Below, piece after piece: positions 1 to 9,023 of a stretch of DNA of 64,000 nucleotides. Origin of the DNA: AV80 sp035536995 (GTDB lineage: Bacteria > Verrucomicrobiota > Verrucomicrobiia > Chthoniobacterales > UBA10450); NCBI GenBank assembly GCA_035536995.1, contig DATLNB010000009.1, forward strand, positions 1 through 64,000, given 5' to 3'. The translations under genes were made by a program, and so were the position numbers. Numbering within the stretch: position 1 is the first letter of the stretch; each line of letters begins with the position of its first letter. The notes under the pieces are model-generated. The model saw nothing but the letters and a program-made list of their open reading frames with translations. It did no database searches and was not told the origin of the DNA.

Positions 1-26
1 CGCGGGGCCATCCAAAAGGGCGTTGC

Positions 27-89
27 CTACTCGACGTTATAAACTTCGACTACCGCGACGCCTGTTGAGCTGTTCTTCCCGCGCACGCC
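27..89 (-). pseudogene. 3'-end remnant of a paralogue of the neighbouring LamG surface protein gene
   Basis: Read on the minus strand, this stretch encodes 19 residues (VRGKNSSTGVAVVEVYNVE) and a TAG stop. They match the last residues of the intact gene at 186-3170 (VRGKNNSTGVAVVEVYNLE) almost exactly, with many silent differences. The match stops where the CTGTAGCC hairpin repeat begins at position 90. The fragment lies directly downstream of the intact gene in the same orientation. It is best read as the tail of a duplicated copy whose body has been lost and replaced by the repeat. The identity of the residues is seen directly. The history is inferred. Confidence 0.75.
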
Positions 90-169
90 CTGTAGCCGTC
101 GCCCTGTGGGCGACGCGGGATAGCCGCATTGAAATCATCCCCACGCTTCGCACAGCGAAGCGGCTACAG
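90..169. repeat. CTGTAGCC hairpin repeat, full unit
   Basis: The unit opens with CTGTAGCCGTCGCCCTGTGG and closes with a CTTCGCACAGCGAAG hairpin followed by CGGCTACAG, so its ends are inverted repeats (CTGTAGCC / GGCTACAG). A second full unit lies at 15158-15234, with partial units at 6568-6593 and 10415-10440. Confidence 0.85.
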
Positions 170-185
170 AAGAGGCGCCGTTCGA

Positions 186-3170
186 TTACTCAAGGTTGTA
201 AACTTCCACCACCGCAACGCCCGTCGAGTTGTTCTTGCCCCGAACGACTGCGGTGTAACTCCCGGCCGCAATATTCTCGATTAGCGCGGATTCATGGGAA
301 TCCGCAGGTTGCAGACCGAGTGCTTGGATCTCTGCCCCCTGGGACTGCTCCCAGTCGTCATTCGAGCGCACTATCCCGCCTTGCGCGTCAACTACTTGCA
401 GGGTGGGATCCTGCAACGGCCCTTGAATACCCAGGGCGCCGAGACTGGGACCGATTGCCCGCACAACCACTCGAGTCTGCGGCCCGGCGATGAAGCCCGC
501 GATCAAAACGCTGTCCCCGCTGCCCACGAATCCGCGGGTTGCGATATTGGCCAGCTTCGAGTCCTGCCGCTGTTCCAGGTCGTAACTCTCGAGTAACGCG
601 ACACCTGTTGTCCCATCTTTCCCACGCAGGACCGCGGTGTAACTGCCTGGCTGAAGGGTCCGCACAATCGCAGCCTCTCGATTATCCGAGGGGGCCACGC
701 CCGTCCCTGCGATCTCCGATTCCTGGCTTTCCTTCCAGTTATCGTTCTCGAACAGGAGCGTGTTGCCCTGGAAAAGCTGCAGCGTCGGATCTTCCAGGGC
801 GCCGGCTACACCTGCCGCGCCAAGCGACGGCCCGAGAGCGCGGATGATCACCCGTTTGGGCGTCTGGCCGACCACGATCAATCCCCCGATCAGCACGTTC
901 TCGCCCGATAACACCGGCAACCGCGTGGAGATGTTGCCGAGTGTTTTGTCTGCTACGCCGTTTGTGCACTTGCCGACCGTATCGGCATCGAAAATTCCAC
1001 GAATCTCCGTCTGGGTTAAGGCGCGGTCGAAGATCTCGACTTCATCAACCTGCCCGATGAAGCGGTTGTTCCCAATGTATTGAAAGAAATCGCCGATCCG
1101 GAGCGGGTTGTTGAATGTCTCGGTGTGGACGCCGCTCGTTCCGACGTGGTTGCCGTTGATGTACAGACGGCTTACCTGGCCGTCGTAGGTCAGTGTGACA
1201 TGCGTGAAGACGTTGTTGGGCACGCTGCCTTCGGGACTTTTGACGATGTCTGAGCCGTTTTTGTTATACGCAATGTAGTTGTAGACGGCGACAATGAGCC
1301 CGAAATTCTGGCTAGAGGTGTTGTTCGATATCACCTCTCGCCGCACCCCGGGATCGCCGGTCGGGCGCACCCAGAAATCCACGGTGTAAGCATTGCCGGC
1401 ATTGATGTTCGAGTAGCTCACGCCACCTGTATCGTTGAAGCTAAAAGCCTGACCAACCTTGCCAGGGGCGAACGTCGTGCCGCCGCTTAAGGTCCCGTGG
1501 TTGCCGCCCCACCGGTCGTTGCCATTGCCTTCGCCGGGGAACCAATTTCTCATTCCGGCCGGTGGGAGGAAACAAGTCTCGAGAGCACAACCCGAAGCGT
1601 TAACCGCCGTTCCGGCAGCGGTGCCCGGACAGGCATCGCGCCGGTCGACCACACCATCGCCATCCGCGTCGATCAGTGTTTTGCATTTGCCGGCGGCAGC
1701 CGCGTTATAGATGCCGCGCAGTTCTGTCTGCGTCAGGGCCCGGTTGAAGATTTCAATTTCGTCGAGCTGTCCGACAAAGCTGTTATTGCCGACGATGCCG
1801 TCGGCCTGGGCGAGAATGAGCGGGTTATTGAAAGTCTCGGTGTGGACGGCGCTCGTGGCTACGAGGTTACCATCCATGTAGAGCCGGTTGACCTGTCCAT
1901 CGTAGGTCAGCGCGACATGGGTGTAGGCATCGAACGGAATCTCAGGCCCGCTCATTATGGTCGCGGCATTGCGGGAGTACTCGATCCGCCGGTGAGCCAC
2001 GGTGATGAAACCGAAAAGGTTTCCGCCGTTGAAAGCGTTCCCGACCAGATTCTGTCTCGCGTTGACGGGCCCACTCGACGACTGCCGGACCCAGAAATCG
2101 ACGGTGTAGGCGTTGCCGACGTTCATATTCGAGTAGGTAATGGCGTTCGTGCCGTTGAAGTCGAAGGCCTGGCCGACCACACCGGGCGCGAAGGTGAGCG
2201 CCCCGTCGACCCTGACGGCGTCACTGTTGTTCAGGATGTCCTGCGGGTTACCGTCCCCCGGAAGCCAATGATTCAGTCCAGCGGGCGGTGCGAAGCAGGC
2301 ATTGATCGAACAGCCCGCGCCATTCACCGCGGTGCCGGGCGGCGTTCCGGGGCAGGCGTCGCGACCATCGACAACACCATCACCGTCGGCGTCAACTGGG
2401 GCCTTGCACTTGCCAGCGCTGCTTGCGTTGACGATGGCCTGGATTTCGGCCTGCGAAAGGACGCGGTTGAAGATCTCCACCTCATCGAGCTGCCCATCGA
2501 AATTGGCCATTCCGGTGGTACCGATCGATTGGCCGAGCCGGATCGGGTTGTTGAATGTTTCGCTGTGAACCGAGCTCGTCCCGAAAACCGAGTTATCGCC
2601 ACCCGGTTGGTTGAGAATCAGCGTGCCGTTGATGAACAGCCGGTTGACCTGCCCATCGTAGGTCAGAGCCACGTGCGTCCAGGCGTCGTATGGAATCTTC
2701 GGGCTGCGGACCTTGTGATCGAGGATCGATGACGCCCCTGCCTGGGTATATTCAATCTGATCGAAACCAAGGCTAATGTTCCCGAACTTGTCGCTGAAGT
2801 CGTTCCCGATAATCGCCTGCCGGCCGCGGTCTTTGCCGCTGGAAAAGGGCCGGATCCAGAAATCGATCGTGTAATTGTTTCCGGCGTTAATGGTGGAGTA
2901 AGTGACGTCGCCGCTGTTATTGAAAGTGAACGCGTTCCCGACCATCCCAGGCGAAAACGTCACGGTCCCGTTCACCTTCACGTCCATCGCATTGTTGAGG
3001 ATGTCCTGCGGATTCGCGTCGCCCGGCAGCCAGACCAGCATGTTCGATGGCGGCGTGATGCAGTTTTGCGCCGCGGCGTTGTAAACATAAACGAAGGCCA
3101 GCAGGACGCTGAGCAGGGCAGGGAAAAATAGTTTTGTTTTCATTTTCGGCGGGGCAGGTTTGTTTTGCAT
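186..3170 (-). CDS. Secreted LamG-domain protein with thrombospondin-3 linkers
   Basis: A 994-residue protein with an N-terminal signal peptide (hydrophobic core about residues 15-30, cleavage likely after AAAQ). It has three concanavalin-A-like LamG domains (about 45-255, 290-495, 530-740), each with conserved YTVDFWVR and THVALTYDGQVNRL motifs. The first two are joined to the next by Asp-rich calcium-binding thrombospondin-3 type linkers (DADGDGVVDGRDACPGT). Two repeats of about 120 residues sharing VRAIGPSLG and GSYTAV(L/V)RGK motifs close the protein. LamG folds bind glycans or proteins, so a cell-surface or matrix role is likely; no catalytic residues are visible. The start at 3170 is preceded by GGAG at good spacing. 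It is divergent from the sigma factor gene with about 98 bp between them. Confidence 0.85.
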   Translation of the reverse strand: MQNKPAPPKMKTKLFFPALLSVLLAFVYVYNAAAQNCITPPSNMLVWLPGDANPQDILNNAMDVKVNGTVTFSPGMVGNAFTFNNSGDVTYSTINAGNNYTIDFWIRPFSSGKDRGRQAIIGNDFSDKFGNISLGFDQIEYTQAGASSILDHKVRSPKIPYDAWTHVALTYDGQVNRLFINGTLILNQPGGDNSVFGTSSVHSETFNNPIRLGQSIGTTGMANFDGQLDEVEIFNRVLSQAEIQAIVNASSAGKCKAPVDADGDGVVDGRDACPGTPPGTAVNGAGCSINACFAPPAGLNHWLPGDGNPQDILNNSDAVRVDGALTFAPGVVGQAFDFNGTNAITYSNMNVGNAYTVDFWVRQSSSGPVNARQNLVGNAFNGGNLFGFITVAHRRIEYSRNAATIMSGPEIPFDAYTHVALTYDGQVNRLYMDGNLVATSAVHTETFNNPLILAQADGIVGNNSFVGQLDEIEIFNRALTQTELRGIYNAAAAGKCKTLIDADGDGVVDRRDACPGTAAGTAVNASGCALETCFLPPAGMRNWFPGEGNGNDRWGGNHGTLSGGTTFAPGKVGQAFSFNDTGGVSYSNINAGNAYTVDFWVRPTGDPGVRREVISNNTSSQNFGLIVAVYNYIAYNKNGSDIVKSPEGSVPNNVFTHVTLTYDGQVSRLYINGNHVGTSGVHTETFNNPLRIGDFFQYIGNNRFIGQVDEVEIFDRALTQTEIRGIFDADTVGKCTNGVADKTLGNISTRLPVLSGENVLIGGLIVVGQTPKRVIIRALGPSLGAAGVAGALEDPTLQLFQGNTLLFENDNWKESQESEIAGTGVAPSDNREAAIVRTLQPGSYTAVLRGKDGTTGVALLESYDLEQRQDSKLANIATRGFVGSGDSVLIAGFIAGPQTRVVVRAIGPSLGALGIQGPLQDPTLQVVDAQGGIVRSNDDWEQSQGAEIQALGLQPADSHESALIENIAAGSYTAVVRGKNNSTGVAVVEVYNLE

Positions 3171-3268
3171 GATGTCTCCACCGGCTAACCGCGCGATCGG
3201 ATGGCTAAAACGGACATGCGTCGCAAAGATTTTTCGGCGTCCTGAAAACCTGAGATGATTTCGCCCTC

Positions 3269-3844
3269 GTGAACGACATCCCGACTGAAGAGGTCACCCG
3301 CGTCCTGCAGGAGTGGAGCCAGGGCGACGAAGACGCTCCGGCGCGGCTCATGCCGCTGGTTTATGAGGAGCTACGGCGGCGGGCGGCCGAATACTTACGG
3401 CGGGAACGGCCGGATCATACCTTGCAAGCCACGGCCCTCGTCCATGAAGCCTACTTGAAGATGGTCGATCAAAGCCGGGCGAACTGGAAAGATCGCGCGC
3501 ACTTTGCCAGCGTCGCCGCCCAGCTCATGCGGCGAATCCTTGTTCAACATGCGCGGACTCACAACGCCGAGAAACGCGGCGGAAAACGCGAAAAAATCTA
3601 CCTCGATGAAACCAGGGAGTTGTGGACCGATCGTCAGCCCGAGCTGGTCGCCCTGGATGACGCCCTGAAAGGTTTCGCGACCGACTACCCCCGCGAGGGA
3701 ACCGTGGTGGAGCTGAAATTTTTTGGGGGCCTCGAAGCGAACGAAATCGCCGAAGTGCTCGGCGTTTCCGAAAAGACGGTTTTGCGGGATTGGAATTTCG
3801 CCAAGCTCTGGCTTCGCCAGGAATTGATGGGCGACGAAAATTAA
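3269..3844 (+). CDS. ECF-type RNA polymerase sigma factor
   Basis: A 191-residue sigma-70 family factor of the extracytoplasmic-function group common in Planctomycetota, Acidobacteriota and Verrucomicrobiota. Region 2 is at about residues 25-95 (LVYEELRRRAAEYLRRERP, TALVHEAYLKM) and region 4 helix-turn-helix at about 135-185 (ELKFFGGLEANEIAEVLGVS). The likely start is GTG at 3269, as no in-frame ATG lies upstream before the divergent gene. The Ser/Thr kinase gene starts 9 nt downstream, so the two are probably co-transcribed. In this family the kinase is thought to control the sigma factor; that link is inferred here from adjacency only. Confidence 0.9.
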   Translation: MNDIPTEEVTRVLQEWSQGDEDAPARLMPLVYEELRRRAAEYLRRERPDHTLQATALVHEAYLKMVDQSRANWKDRAHFASVAAQLMRRILVQHARTHNAEKRGGKREKIYLDETRELWTDRQPELVALDDALKGFATDYPREGTVVELKFFGGLEANEIAEVLGVSEKTVLRDWNFAKLWLRQELMGDEN

Positions 3845-3853
3845 CGCGGACCC

Positions 3854-6406
3854 ATGGCGAGGTCGGAGAGAGCAGAGCGGCTGGCAGAGTTAGTCAAAGC
3901 CGCTGTGGAACGCGGCCCGGGAGCCTGGGACGCGTTCCTCGACGAAGAATGCAAATCCGATCCGGCCATGCGGGCTGAGATCAGCGCGCTCCTGAAACAT
4001 CAGAAGCACGTCGATAACTTCATCGAGCCGGGCGCCCTGGACATCGCAGCCGCCTCGTTGCTCGATGCGGGCGCGGACCGGACCGGGCAAATGATCGAGG
4101 ATTACCGGGTTCTCTCCCGGCTTGGGATGGGCGGCATGGGCGAAGTGTATCTCGCCGAGGACAGCCGGCTTCGACGCAAGGTGGCGTTAAAAGTCGTCCG
4201 CGCCGGGATGGATACCTCGGAGATCGTGGCGCGATTTCGCCAGGAGGAACAAATCCTGGCGAGCCTGAATCACCCGAACATCGCGCAGCTCTATGGCGCG
4301 GGAGTTTCAGGTGGTGACGTCCCGTTCCTCGTCATGGAATACGTCGAAGGGCTGCGCATCGACGAATATTGCAAGGCCCAAGCTCTCTCGACCGCCGCGA
4401 GACTGGAGCTCTTTCGCAAAGTTTGCGCCGCGGTGCTCTACGCGCATCAGCGCCTTATCATTCATCGGGATCTGAAGCCGTCGAATATTCTGGTTACCGC
4501 CAATGGCGAGCCGAAGCTGCTGGATTTCGGAATCGCCAAGCTTCTCGAGGGGCAGGACGCCTTTACCAGGATGCAAACCATCCTGCCCGGCGTGATGACG
4601 CCGGATTACGCCAGCCCGGAGCAGGTCCGCGGCGAACCGATGACAACTTCCACCGATGTCTACTCGTTAGGCGTCCTCCTCTACGAGCTCCTCACGGGCC
4701 AACGGCCCTATCGACTCAAAACCCGCAGTCCCGACGAGATCGCCCGGGCCATTACCGACCAGGAACCGGAGCGGCCAAGCACGGCCGTCGCTAAAGGCGA
4801 CGGAAATACCAAAACCCAAATCCCAAACCCCAAATTATTGCGCGACGACCTGGATACGATCGGCCTGATGGCCCTGCGGAAGGAGCCCCAGCGCCGCTAT
4901 GCATCCGTCGGCCAATTTTCCGAAGATATCCGGCGCTACCTCGAAGGGCTGCCGGTGATCGCGCACAAAGACACGCTTTCTTACCGCGCCACGAAGTTCA
5001 TCAAGCGAAACAAAATCGGTGTTGCCGCGGCCACGCTCATCGCGTTGAGCCTCCTCGGCGGCATTATCGCCACCGCCTGGCAGGCAAAACGCGCGACCGA
5101 GCAGGCACGTATCGCCGCGCAAGAGCGGGACCGCGCCCGGGTCGAGGCCGCGAAGTCCACGCGGATCAACGACTTTTTGCAGCACGTCCTCGGGTTTTCT
5201 CAGGTCAGCTGGCTCTCCCCAAACCCGCAGAAGAAAAACGTCTCCTCCATCGCGGAGGCACTCGACGAAGCCAGCCGCCGCGCGGAGAGCGAGCTGGCCG
5301 ACCAACCGGAGATTCTGGCCTCGGTCCAATTCACCCTGGGCAATTCGTATTTCGCGCAGGGGAAAATGGACGCGGCGGTGGAGCATTTGCGGTCCTCGCT
5401 GGAAAACCGCCGCAAGGCCCTCGGGCCCGAACACGCGGACACCGCGCAAAGCATGGTTTCTTTGGCAGAACAGTTGGTTTTCCAGGGAAAATTCGGCGAG
5501 GCCGAAACCTTATCGCGTGACGCGTTGGACGTTTATCGAAAGCTGCGCGAGCCCGGTCTTAACCAGCGTTGGTTCGCGGTCGCGCTCAACGTCCTGGGAG
5601 TGTCGTTAGGCTACAAGGGCGACGCAGCCGCGGCGGAAGCGTTGTTCCTTGAAGCCGTCCAGGTGGGCGCAAACCTGACCGGGGCCGACCGCGGCATGAT
5701 CGCGGTCATTTACGCGAACGTCGCGATCCAGCGCGGCAATCAAGGCGACGTCGATGGCGCTGTGAGTTATCTGCAGAAAAGTATCGACGAAATGCGCCGA
5801 CTGCCAGAGGTGCCATTGTCCAATCTCGCGATCAACCTCAGCAATCTCGGCAGCTTCATGACGATCAAGGGCGACTACGCGGGCGCGGACGCGACGTTGC
5901 GCGAGTCGCTGGACTTGAACCGGCAGACCGTCGGGGAGAAGCACCTCTACACCGCAATGGCCACGATCTATCTGGCGGACAACACGTGCGAGCAGGGCGA
6001 CTACCCGCGGGCCATCGATGAGATCAATCGCGCCCTCGCCATCCAGGGTGAAATCCTGCAAGCCGAGCATATCGATTTCGCGCGATCATGGACGGTGCTC
6101 GGCAAAATTCTGACACGGATGGGCGAGGTCGCGCGAGGTGAAGAGCACCTTCGTAAGGCACTGGCTCTCCGCACCAAAGCCCTGAAACCCGGCCATGCCG
6201 CAATTGCCGGCACCCAGGGGACGCTCGGTGAATGCCTGACCTTGCAGGGGCGATTCGAAGAAGCTGAAAAGCTGCTTCTCGAGAGCCACACCGCGCTCGA
6301 AAAGGCGATGACCGCGCGCGACCCGCGAACGCAAAAAGCGAAAGCCCGTCTGGCAAAACTTTACGAGGCCTGGGGTAAACCCGAGCAGGCGGCCGGGTTC
6401 CGGTAG
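3854..6406 (+). CDS. Transmembrane Ser/Thr protein kinase with TPR sensor region
   Basis: An 850-residue bacterial Hanks-type kinase. The kinase domain spans about residues 84-365: glycine loop GMGGMGEVYLAED, ATP-binding Lys113, catalytic HRDLKPSN (Asp206), DFG Asp224 and the YASPEQ substrate loop. One transmembrane helix is at about 388-408. The outer or C-terminal half holds a coiled linker and about eight tetratricopeptide repeats (about 470-840), a protein-binding sensor region. All catalytic residues are present, so it should be active. Residues about 318-329 (NTKTQIPNPKLL), between the last kinase subdomains, are encoded by a short intergenic-type repeat and look like an in-frame insertion. 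It is coupled to the ECF sigma gene just upstream. Confidence 0.92.
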   Translation: MARSERAERLAELVKAAVERGPGAWDAFLDEECKSDPAMRAEISALLKHQKHVDNFIEPGALDIAAASLLDAGADRTGQMIEDYRVLSRLGMGGMGEVYLAEDSRLRRKVALKVVRAGMDTSEIVARFRQEEQILASLNHPNIAQLYGAGVSGGDVPFLVMEYVEGLRIDEYCKAQALSTAARLELFRKVCAAVLYAHQRLIIHRDLKPSNILVTANGEPKLLDFGIAKLLEGQDAFTRMQTILPGVMTPDYASPEQVRGEPMTTSTDVYSLGVLLYELLTGQRPYRLKTRSPDEIARAITDQEPERPSTAVAKGDGNTKTQIPNPKLLRDDLDTIGLMALRKEPQRRYASVGQFSEDIRRYLEGLPVIAHKDTLSYRATKFIKRNKIGVAAATLIALSLLGGIIATAWQAKRATEQARIAAQERDRARVEAAKSTRINDFLQHVLGFSQVSWLSPNPQKKNVSSIAEALDEASRRAESELADQPEILASVQFTLGNSYFAQGKMDAAVEHLRSSLENRRKALGPEHADTAQSMVSLAEQLVFQGKFGEAETLSRDALDVYRKLREPGLNQRWFAVALNVLGVSLGYKGDAAAAEALFLEAVQVGANLTGADRGMIAVIYANVAIQRGNQGDVDGAVSYLQKSIDEMRRLPEVPLSNLAINLSNLGSFMTIKGDYAGADATLRESLDLNRQTVGEKHLYTAMATIYLADNTCEQGDYPRAIDEINRALAIQGEILQAEHIDFARSWTVLGKILTRMGEVARGEEHLRKALALRTKALKPGHAAIAGTQGTLGECLTLQGRFEEAEKLLLESHTALEKAMTARDPRTQKAKARLAKLYEAWGKPEQAAGFR
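4803..4838. repeat. AAATCCCAA-type short repeat inside the kinase gene
   Basis: The segment contains CCCAAATCCCAAACCCCAAA, the same word pattern as the intergenic repeats at 6447-6499 and 62358-62404 (CAAATCCCAAGCTCCAAGCT). Here it is read in frame and adds about twelve residues to the kinase domain. Confidence 0.6.
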
Positions 6407-6446
6407 GAAAAGTAGGGAACGCGGCGCGCCCTAAAGCGCCGAAGCA

Positions 6447-6499
6447 CCAAATCCCAAGCTCCAAGCTCCAAAGAAGCTCCAAATTCCAAGATCCAAGAG
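6447..6499. repeat. CAAATCCCAAGCTCCAAGCT short repeat
   Basis: A low-complexity repeat made of CCAAGCTCCAA and CCAAATTCCAAG words. Related copies lie at 62358-62404 and, in frame, in the kinase gene at 4803-4838. Confidence 0.75.
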
Positions 6500-6567
6500 C
6501 GAAAGGACGGGCGGTCGTCTCCGTCCCAGGGAGTGAATGGCGCAGCGCGGCACCGTCCGTGCCTCTT

Positions 6568-6593
6568 CTGTAGCCGTCGCCCTGTGGGCGACG
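6568..6593. repeat. CTGTAGCC hairpin repeat, half unit
   Basis: It carries only the left half of the unit described at 90-169 (CTGTAGCCGTCGCCCTGTGG followed by GCGACG). The closing CGGCTACAG half is missing. Confidence 0.8.
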
Positions 6594-6742
6594 CTGGGGC
6601 AGTGCCTGCTGTGCTCCGTCGTGTAAAAAATAATTTTTTTGCAATCCCAGTTTAATTCGTGCCGCGATTGGAAGGTGCAGCGCACGAGCGAGCGCAATGT
6701 TCGCCCAGACAGCGGAAGCTCCTGGTCCGCTGCTTGAGGAAC

Positions 6743-9019
6743 ATGAAGATTTACATCAGCGGACTCTACTCTGGCACCAGCCCTCAACCCGGCATCGGGC
6801 TTTCGCGTTCGCTCCGCATCGCGTATCCGCACGCCACGCTCGTCGGCGTCGAATACTCGAACCGCAGTTCAGGAATTCATTGGCTGGGATTTGATGAGCT
6901 GTGGCTCCAGCGGCCCTGGGAGGAACTCGATCTGCCGGCCTACGCCGAGCAGATTGGGGAATTGCTCGAAGGTGGCGCGCTTTGGATTTCCGGCACGGAT
7001 CTCGAGGCGCTCTGGCTCGCCTCGGTCTTCCCGGATGGACATGCGAATTTGCTCTCCCCGCCCGCCGCCGGATTGCGCCGGATTACCAAACCGGGCGTGG
7101 AAGCGCACAAGGGCCTGCCGCTCCAGATCTCTCCGTTCGTTTCCACGGACGAATCGGATTGGGACCTGCACGCGTTCTGTCGCCAGCATGATTGGCGCGT
7201 CTGGCTGAAAGGTCCCTACTATGAGGCGGTGCGGACCCGTTCGTGGGATCATTTTCAGGCGGTTCGTTCCGCACTCGCCAAAGTCTGGTCGACAGAGCGG
7301 CTTTTTCTCCAGGCACACGTCTCCGGCTACGAAGAATCGATCATGCTCGCGGCTTACAAAGGCGAATTGCTCGGTTGCGTCAGCATGCGTAAACGCGAGC
7401 TGACCGAAGACGGCAAGACCTGGGCGGGCGACGTAACCGAACTGCCGGAAGAGTTCGCGACCCCATTGCGCAAGGTAGTGCTCGACGTCAATTGGACCGG
7501 CGGCGCCGAGCTCGAAATGGTCCGCGATCCGGAAGGCAAATGCTGGTTGCTGGAATGGAATCCGCGTTTTCCGGCGTGGGTCCACGGCGCCACCATCGCC
7601 GGCTGCAATTTGCCGGCGATGCTGGTGGAGGCCGCGACAGGAATTCCCGCCGAAAAGACGAAAGCCGAATCGGAGGAATTCACGCGCGTGGTCCTCGAGG
7701 TGCCGGTGCGCCCGCGTTATCCGTTGCCGCCCTTGCCGGAGCCGTACGCGGGCGGGATAGGCCACTCGATGAAACATCCGTCCGGGATGCCTGCCCTGGC
7801 CGAGCGTCTCCACAAGCTCCATCCCCATTTAATGGGATCGAATGGCAAGAATGGCCACGGCACGCCGGAATCGAACGGTCTCTCCAGCATTCCGCCCTCG
7901 TTCCTGCACGATCTGGCCCGGCAGGATTTCGATCGGCTGGAAACGCCGTCATTCCTCTTTCTGGACAGCACGGCCGCCAGTCTCTTCGACCGCGCATCGG
8001 CTCTCGCCCGGAGATCGAGCTCACCCGAATTGCAGGTGAGGAACGGCTACAGCATTAAAACCAATCCGGACGCGCGGTTGATCAAGCTCGCGCTCGATTC
8101 CGGTTTTTATGCCGAAGCGATCAGCCTGCTCGAGGTGCAAAAGGCCCTCCAGGTTGGGTTCAAGCCGGAGCAGGTCATCCTGAACGGGCCCGGCAAATGG
8201 TGGCCGGCCGGGCTGATGCCTGACGAACCGTTACACGCCGTTTTCGCCGACTCCGTCGCGGACCTCGAACGCATCGCCACCGCGGCCGCGAACGGCGAAC
8301 TCCAGTCGAAAGTCTTCGGCATTCGCCTGCGCACGCCTCACATCACCTCGCGCTTCGGCATCCCGTTGAATACGCCGGAAGATTTCGGCACCCTCGTCGA
8401 TTCCGTCTCTCTGTTGCCGCGCGAGAGCGCGTTTGGCGTTCACTTCCACATGGCCAGCAGCAACATCGGCGTCCGCCAATGGTGGCACCTTTTCCAATCG
8501 ATGATCCGCTGGTGCCGCGCGATTGAGAAACTCACCGGACGCAACATCGAAGTGCTCGACATTGGCGGCGGCTGGTTCCCCGATGATTGGCATGAAGGCC
8601 GCGAGGACGATTTCACCAAAGCGGTGAAATACGCACGGGCCACTCTGCCTCACCTGCGCGAGATCATTTCCGAGCCCGGCAAGGCAGTGGCCCAGCCGTC
8701 AATGGCTGTGGCGATGCGCGTGCTCGAGATCCAGGAAATCAGCGACGAATCGATCGAAGCCGTCGTCGACGGATCGATCGCCGAGCTGCCCATGTATTTC
8801 TTTTATCCGCATCGCATTCTCCGCCGTGACGGTCGAACGGGCGAGCTGGAGCCCCTGAAACGCGGCAAGACGCGGTTGATGGGCCGCCTCTGCATGGAGC
8901 ACGACGAAGTCGCCACAAACGTCGAGCTCCCGGAGGGGACGCAACCCGGCGACGTCCTGATTTTCTGCGATGCCGGAGGCTACGATCGCAGCATGTCATA
9001 CGTATTTGGGAAAGGTTAA
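6743..9019 (+). CDS. Fused ATP-grasp ligase / PLP-dependent decarboxylase
   Basis: A 758-residue two-domain enzyme. The N-terminal half (about 1-300) is an ATP-grasp ligase: nucleotide-binding Lys156 in WLKGPYYEA, the AHVSGYEESIMLAAYKGELLG strand pair and the metal-binding LLEWNPRF (Glu271, Asn273). The C-terminal half (about 390-758) is a fold-III PLP decarboxylase of the Orn/DAP/Arg group 2 family: PLP Lys439 in YSIKTNP, HFH at 567-569, DIGGGWFP, EPGKAV, Cys717 and CDAGGYD at 742-748. ATP-grasp enzymes join an amino group to an activated carboxylate; decarboxylases of this family act on basic or carboxylated amino acids. The start at 6743 has GAGG five bases upstream. It heads an operon with the next two genes (gaps of 4 and 2 nt). 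The substrate is unknown. BtrJ and BtrK of butirosin synthesis are a known pair of the same two activities. Confidence 0.85.
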   Translation: MKIYISGLYSGTSPQPGIGLSRSLRIAYPHATLVGVEYSNRSSGIHWLGFDELWLQRPWEELDLPAYAEQIGELLEGGALWISGTDLEALWLASVFPDGHANLLSPPAAGLRRITKPGVEAHKGLPLQISPFVSTDESDWDLHAFCRQHDWRVWLKGPYYEAVRTRSWDHFQAVRSALAKVWSTERLFLQAHVSGYEESIMLAAYKGELLGCVSMRKRELTEDGKTWAGDVTELPEEFATPLRKVVLDVNWTGGAELEMVRDPEGKCWLLEWNPRFPAWVHGATIAGCNLPAMLVEAATGIPAEKTKAESEEFTRVVLEVPVRPRYPLPPLPEPYAGGIGHSMKHPSGMPALAERLHKLHPHLMGSNGKNGHGTPESNGLSSIPPSFLHDLARQDFDRLETPSFLFLDSTAASLFDRASALARRSSSPELQVRNGYSIKTNPDARLIKLALDSGFYAEAISLLEVQKALQVGFKPEQVILNGPGKWWPAGLMPDEPLHAVFADSVADLERIATAAANGELQSKVFGIRLRTPHITSRFGIPLNTPEDFGTLVDSVSLLPRESAFGVHFHMASSNIGVRQWWHLFQSMIRWCRAIEKLTGRNIEVLDIGGGWFPDDWHEGREDDFTKAVKYARATLPHLREIISEPGKAVAQPSMAVAMRVLEIQEISDESIEAVVDGSIAELPMYFFYPHRILRRDGRTGELEPLKRGKTRLMGRLCMEHDEVATNVELPEGTQPGDVLIFCDAGGYDRSMSYVFGKG

Positions 9020-9023
9020 AACT

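Larger units (their letters stand above)
6407..6742. other. Intergenic region between kinase and ligase/decarboxylase operon
   Basis: No gene is supported in these 336 bases. They contain a CAAATCCCAAGCTCCAAGCT-type repeat (6447-6499), half of a CTGTAGCC hairpin unit (6568-6593) and an A/T-rich stretch around 6625-6655 that is the best place for the promoter of the operon at 6743. An upstream in-frame GTG at 6659 exists, but the 28 residues it would add do not look like protein of this family. Confidence 0.6.

Noticed and set aside
1497..2732. 411-codon open frame on the plus strand antisense to the LamG gene
   Set aside because: It is a by-product of the repeated GC-rich LamG codons; no start signal or domain is seen.
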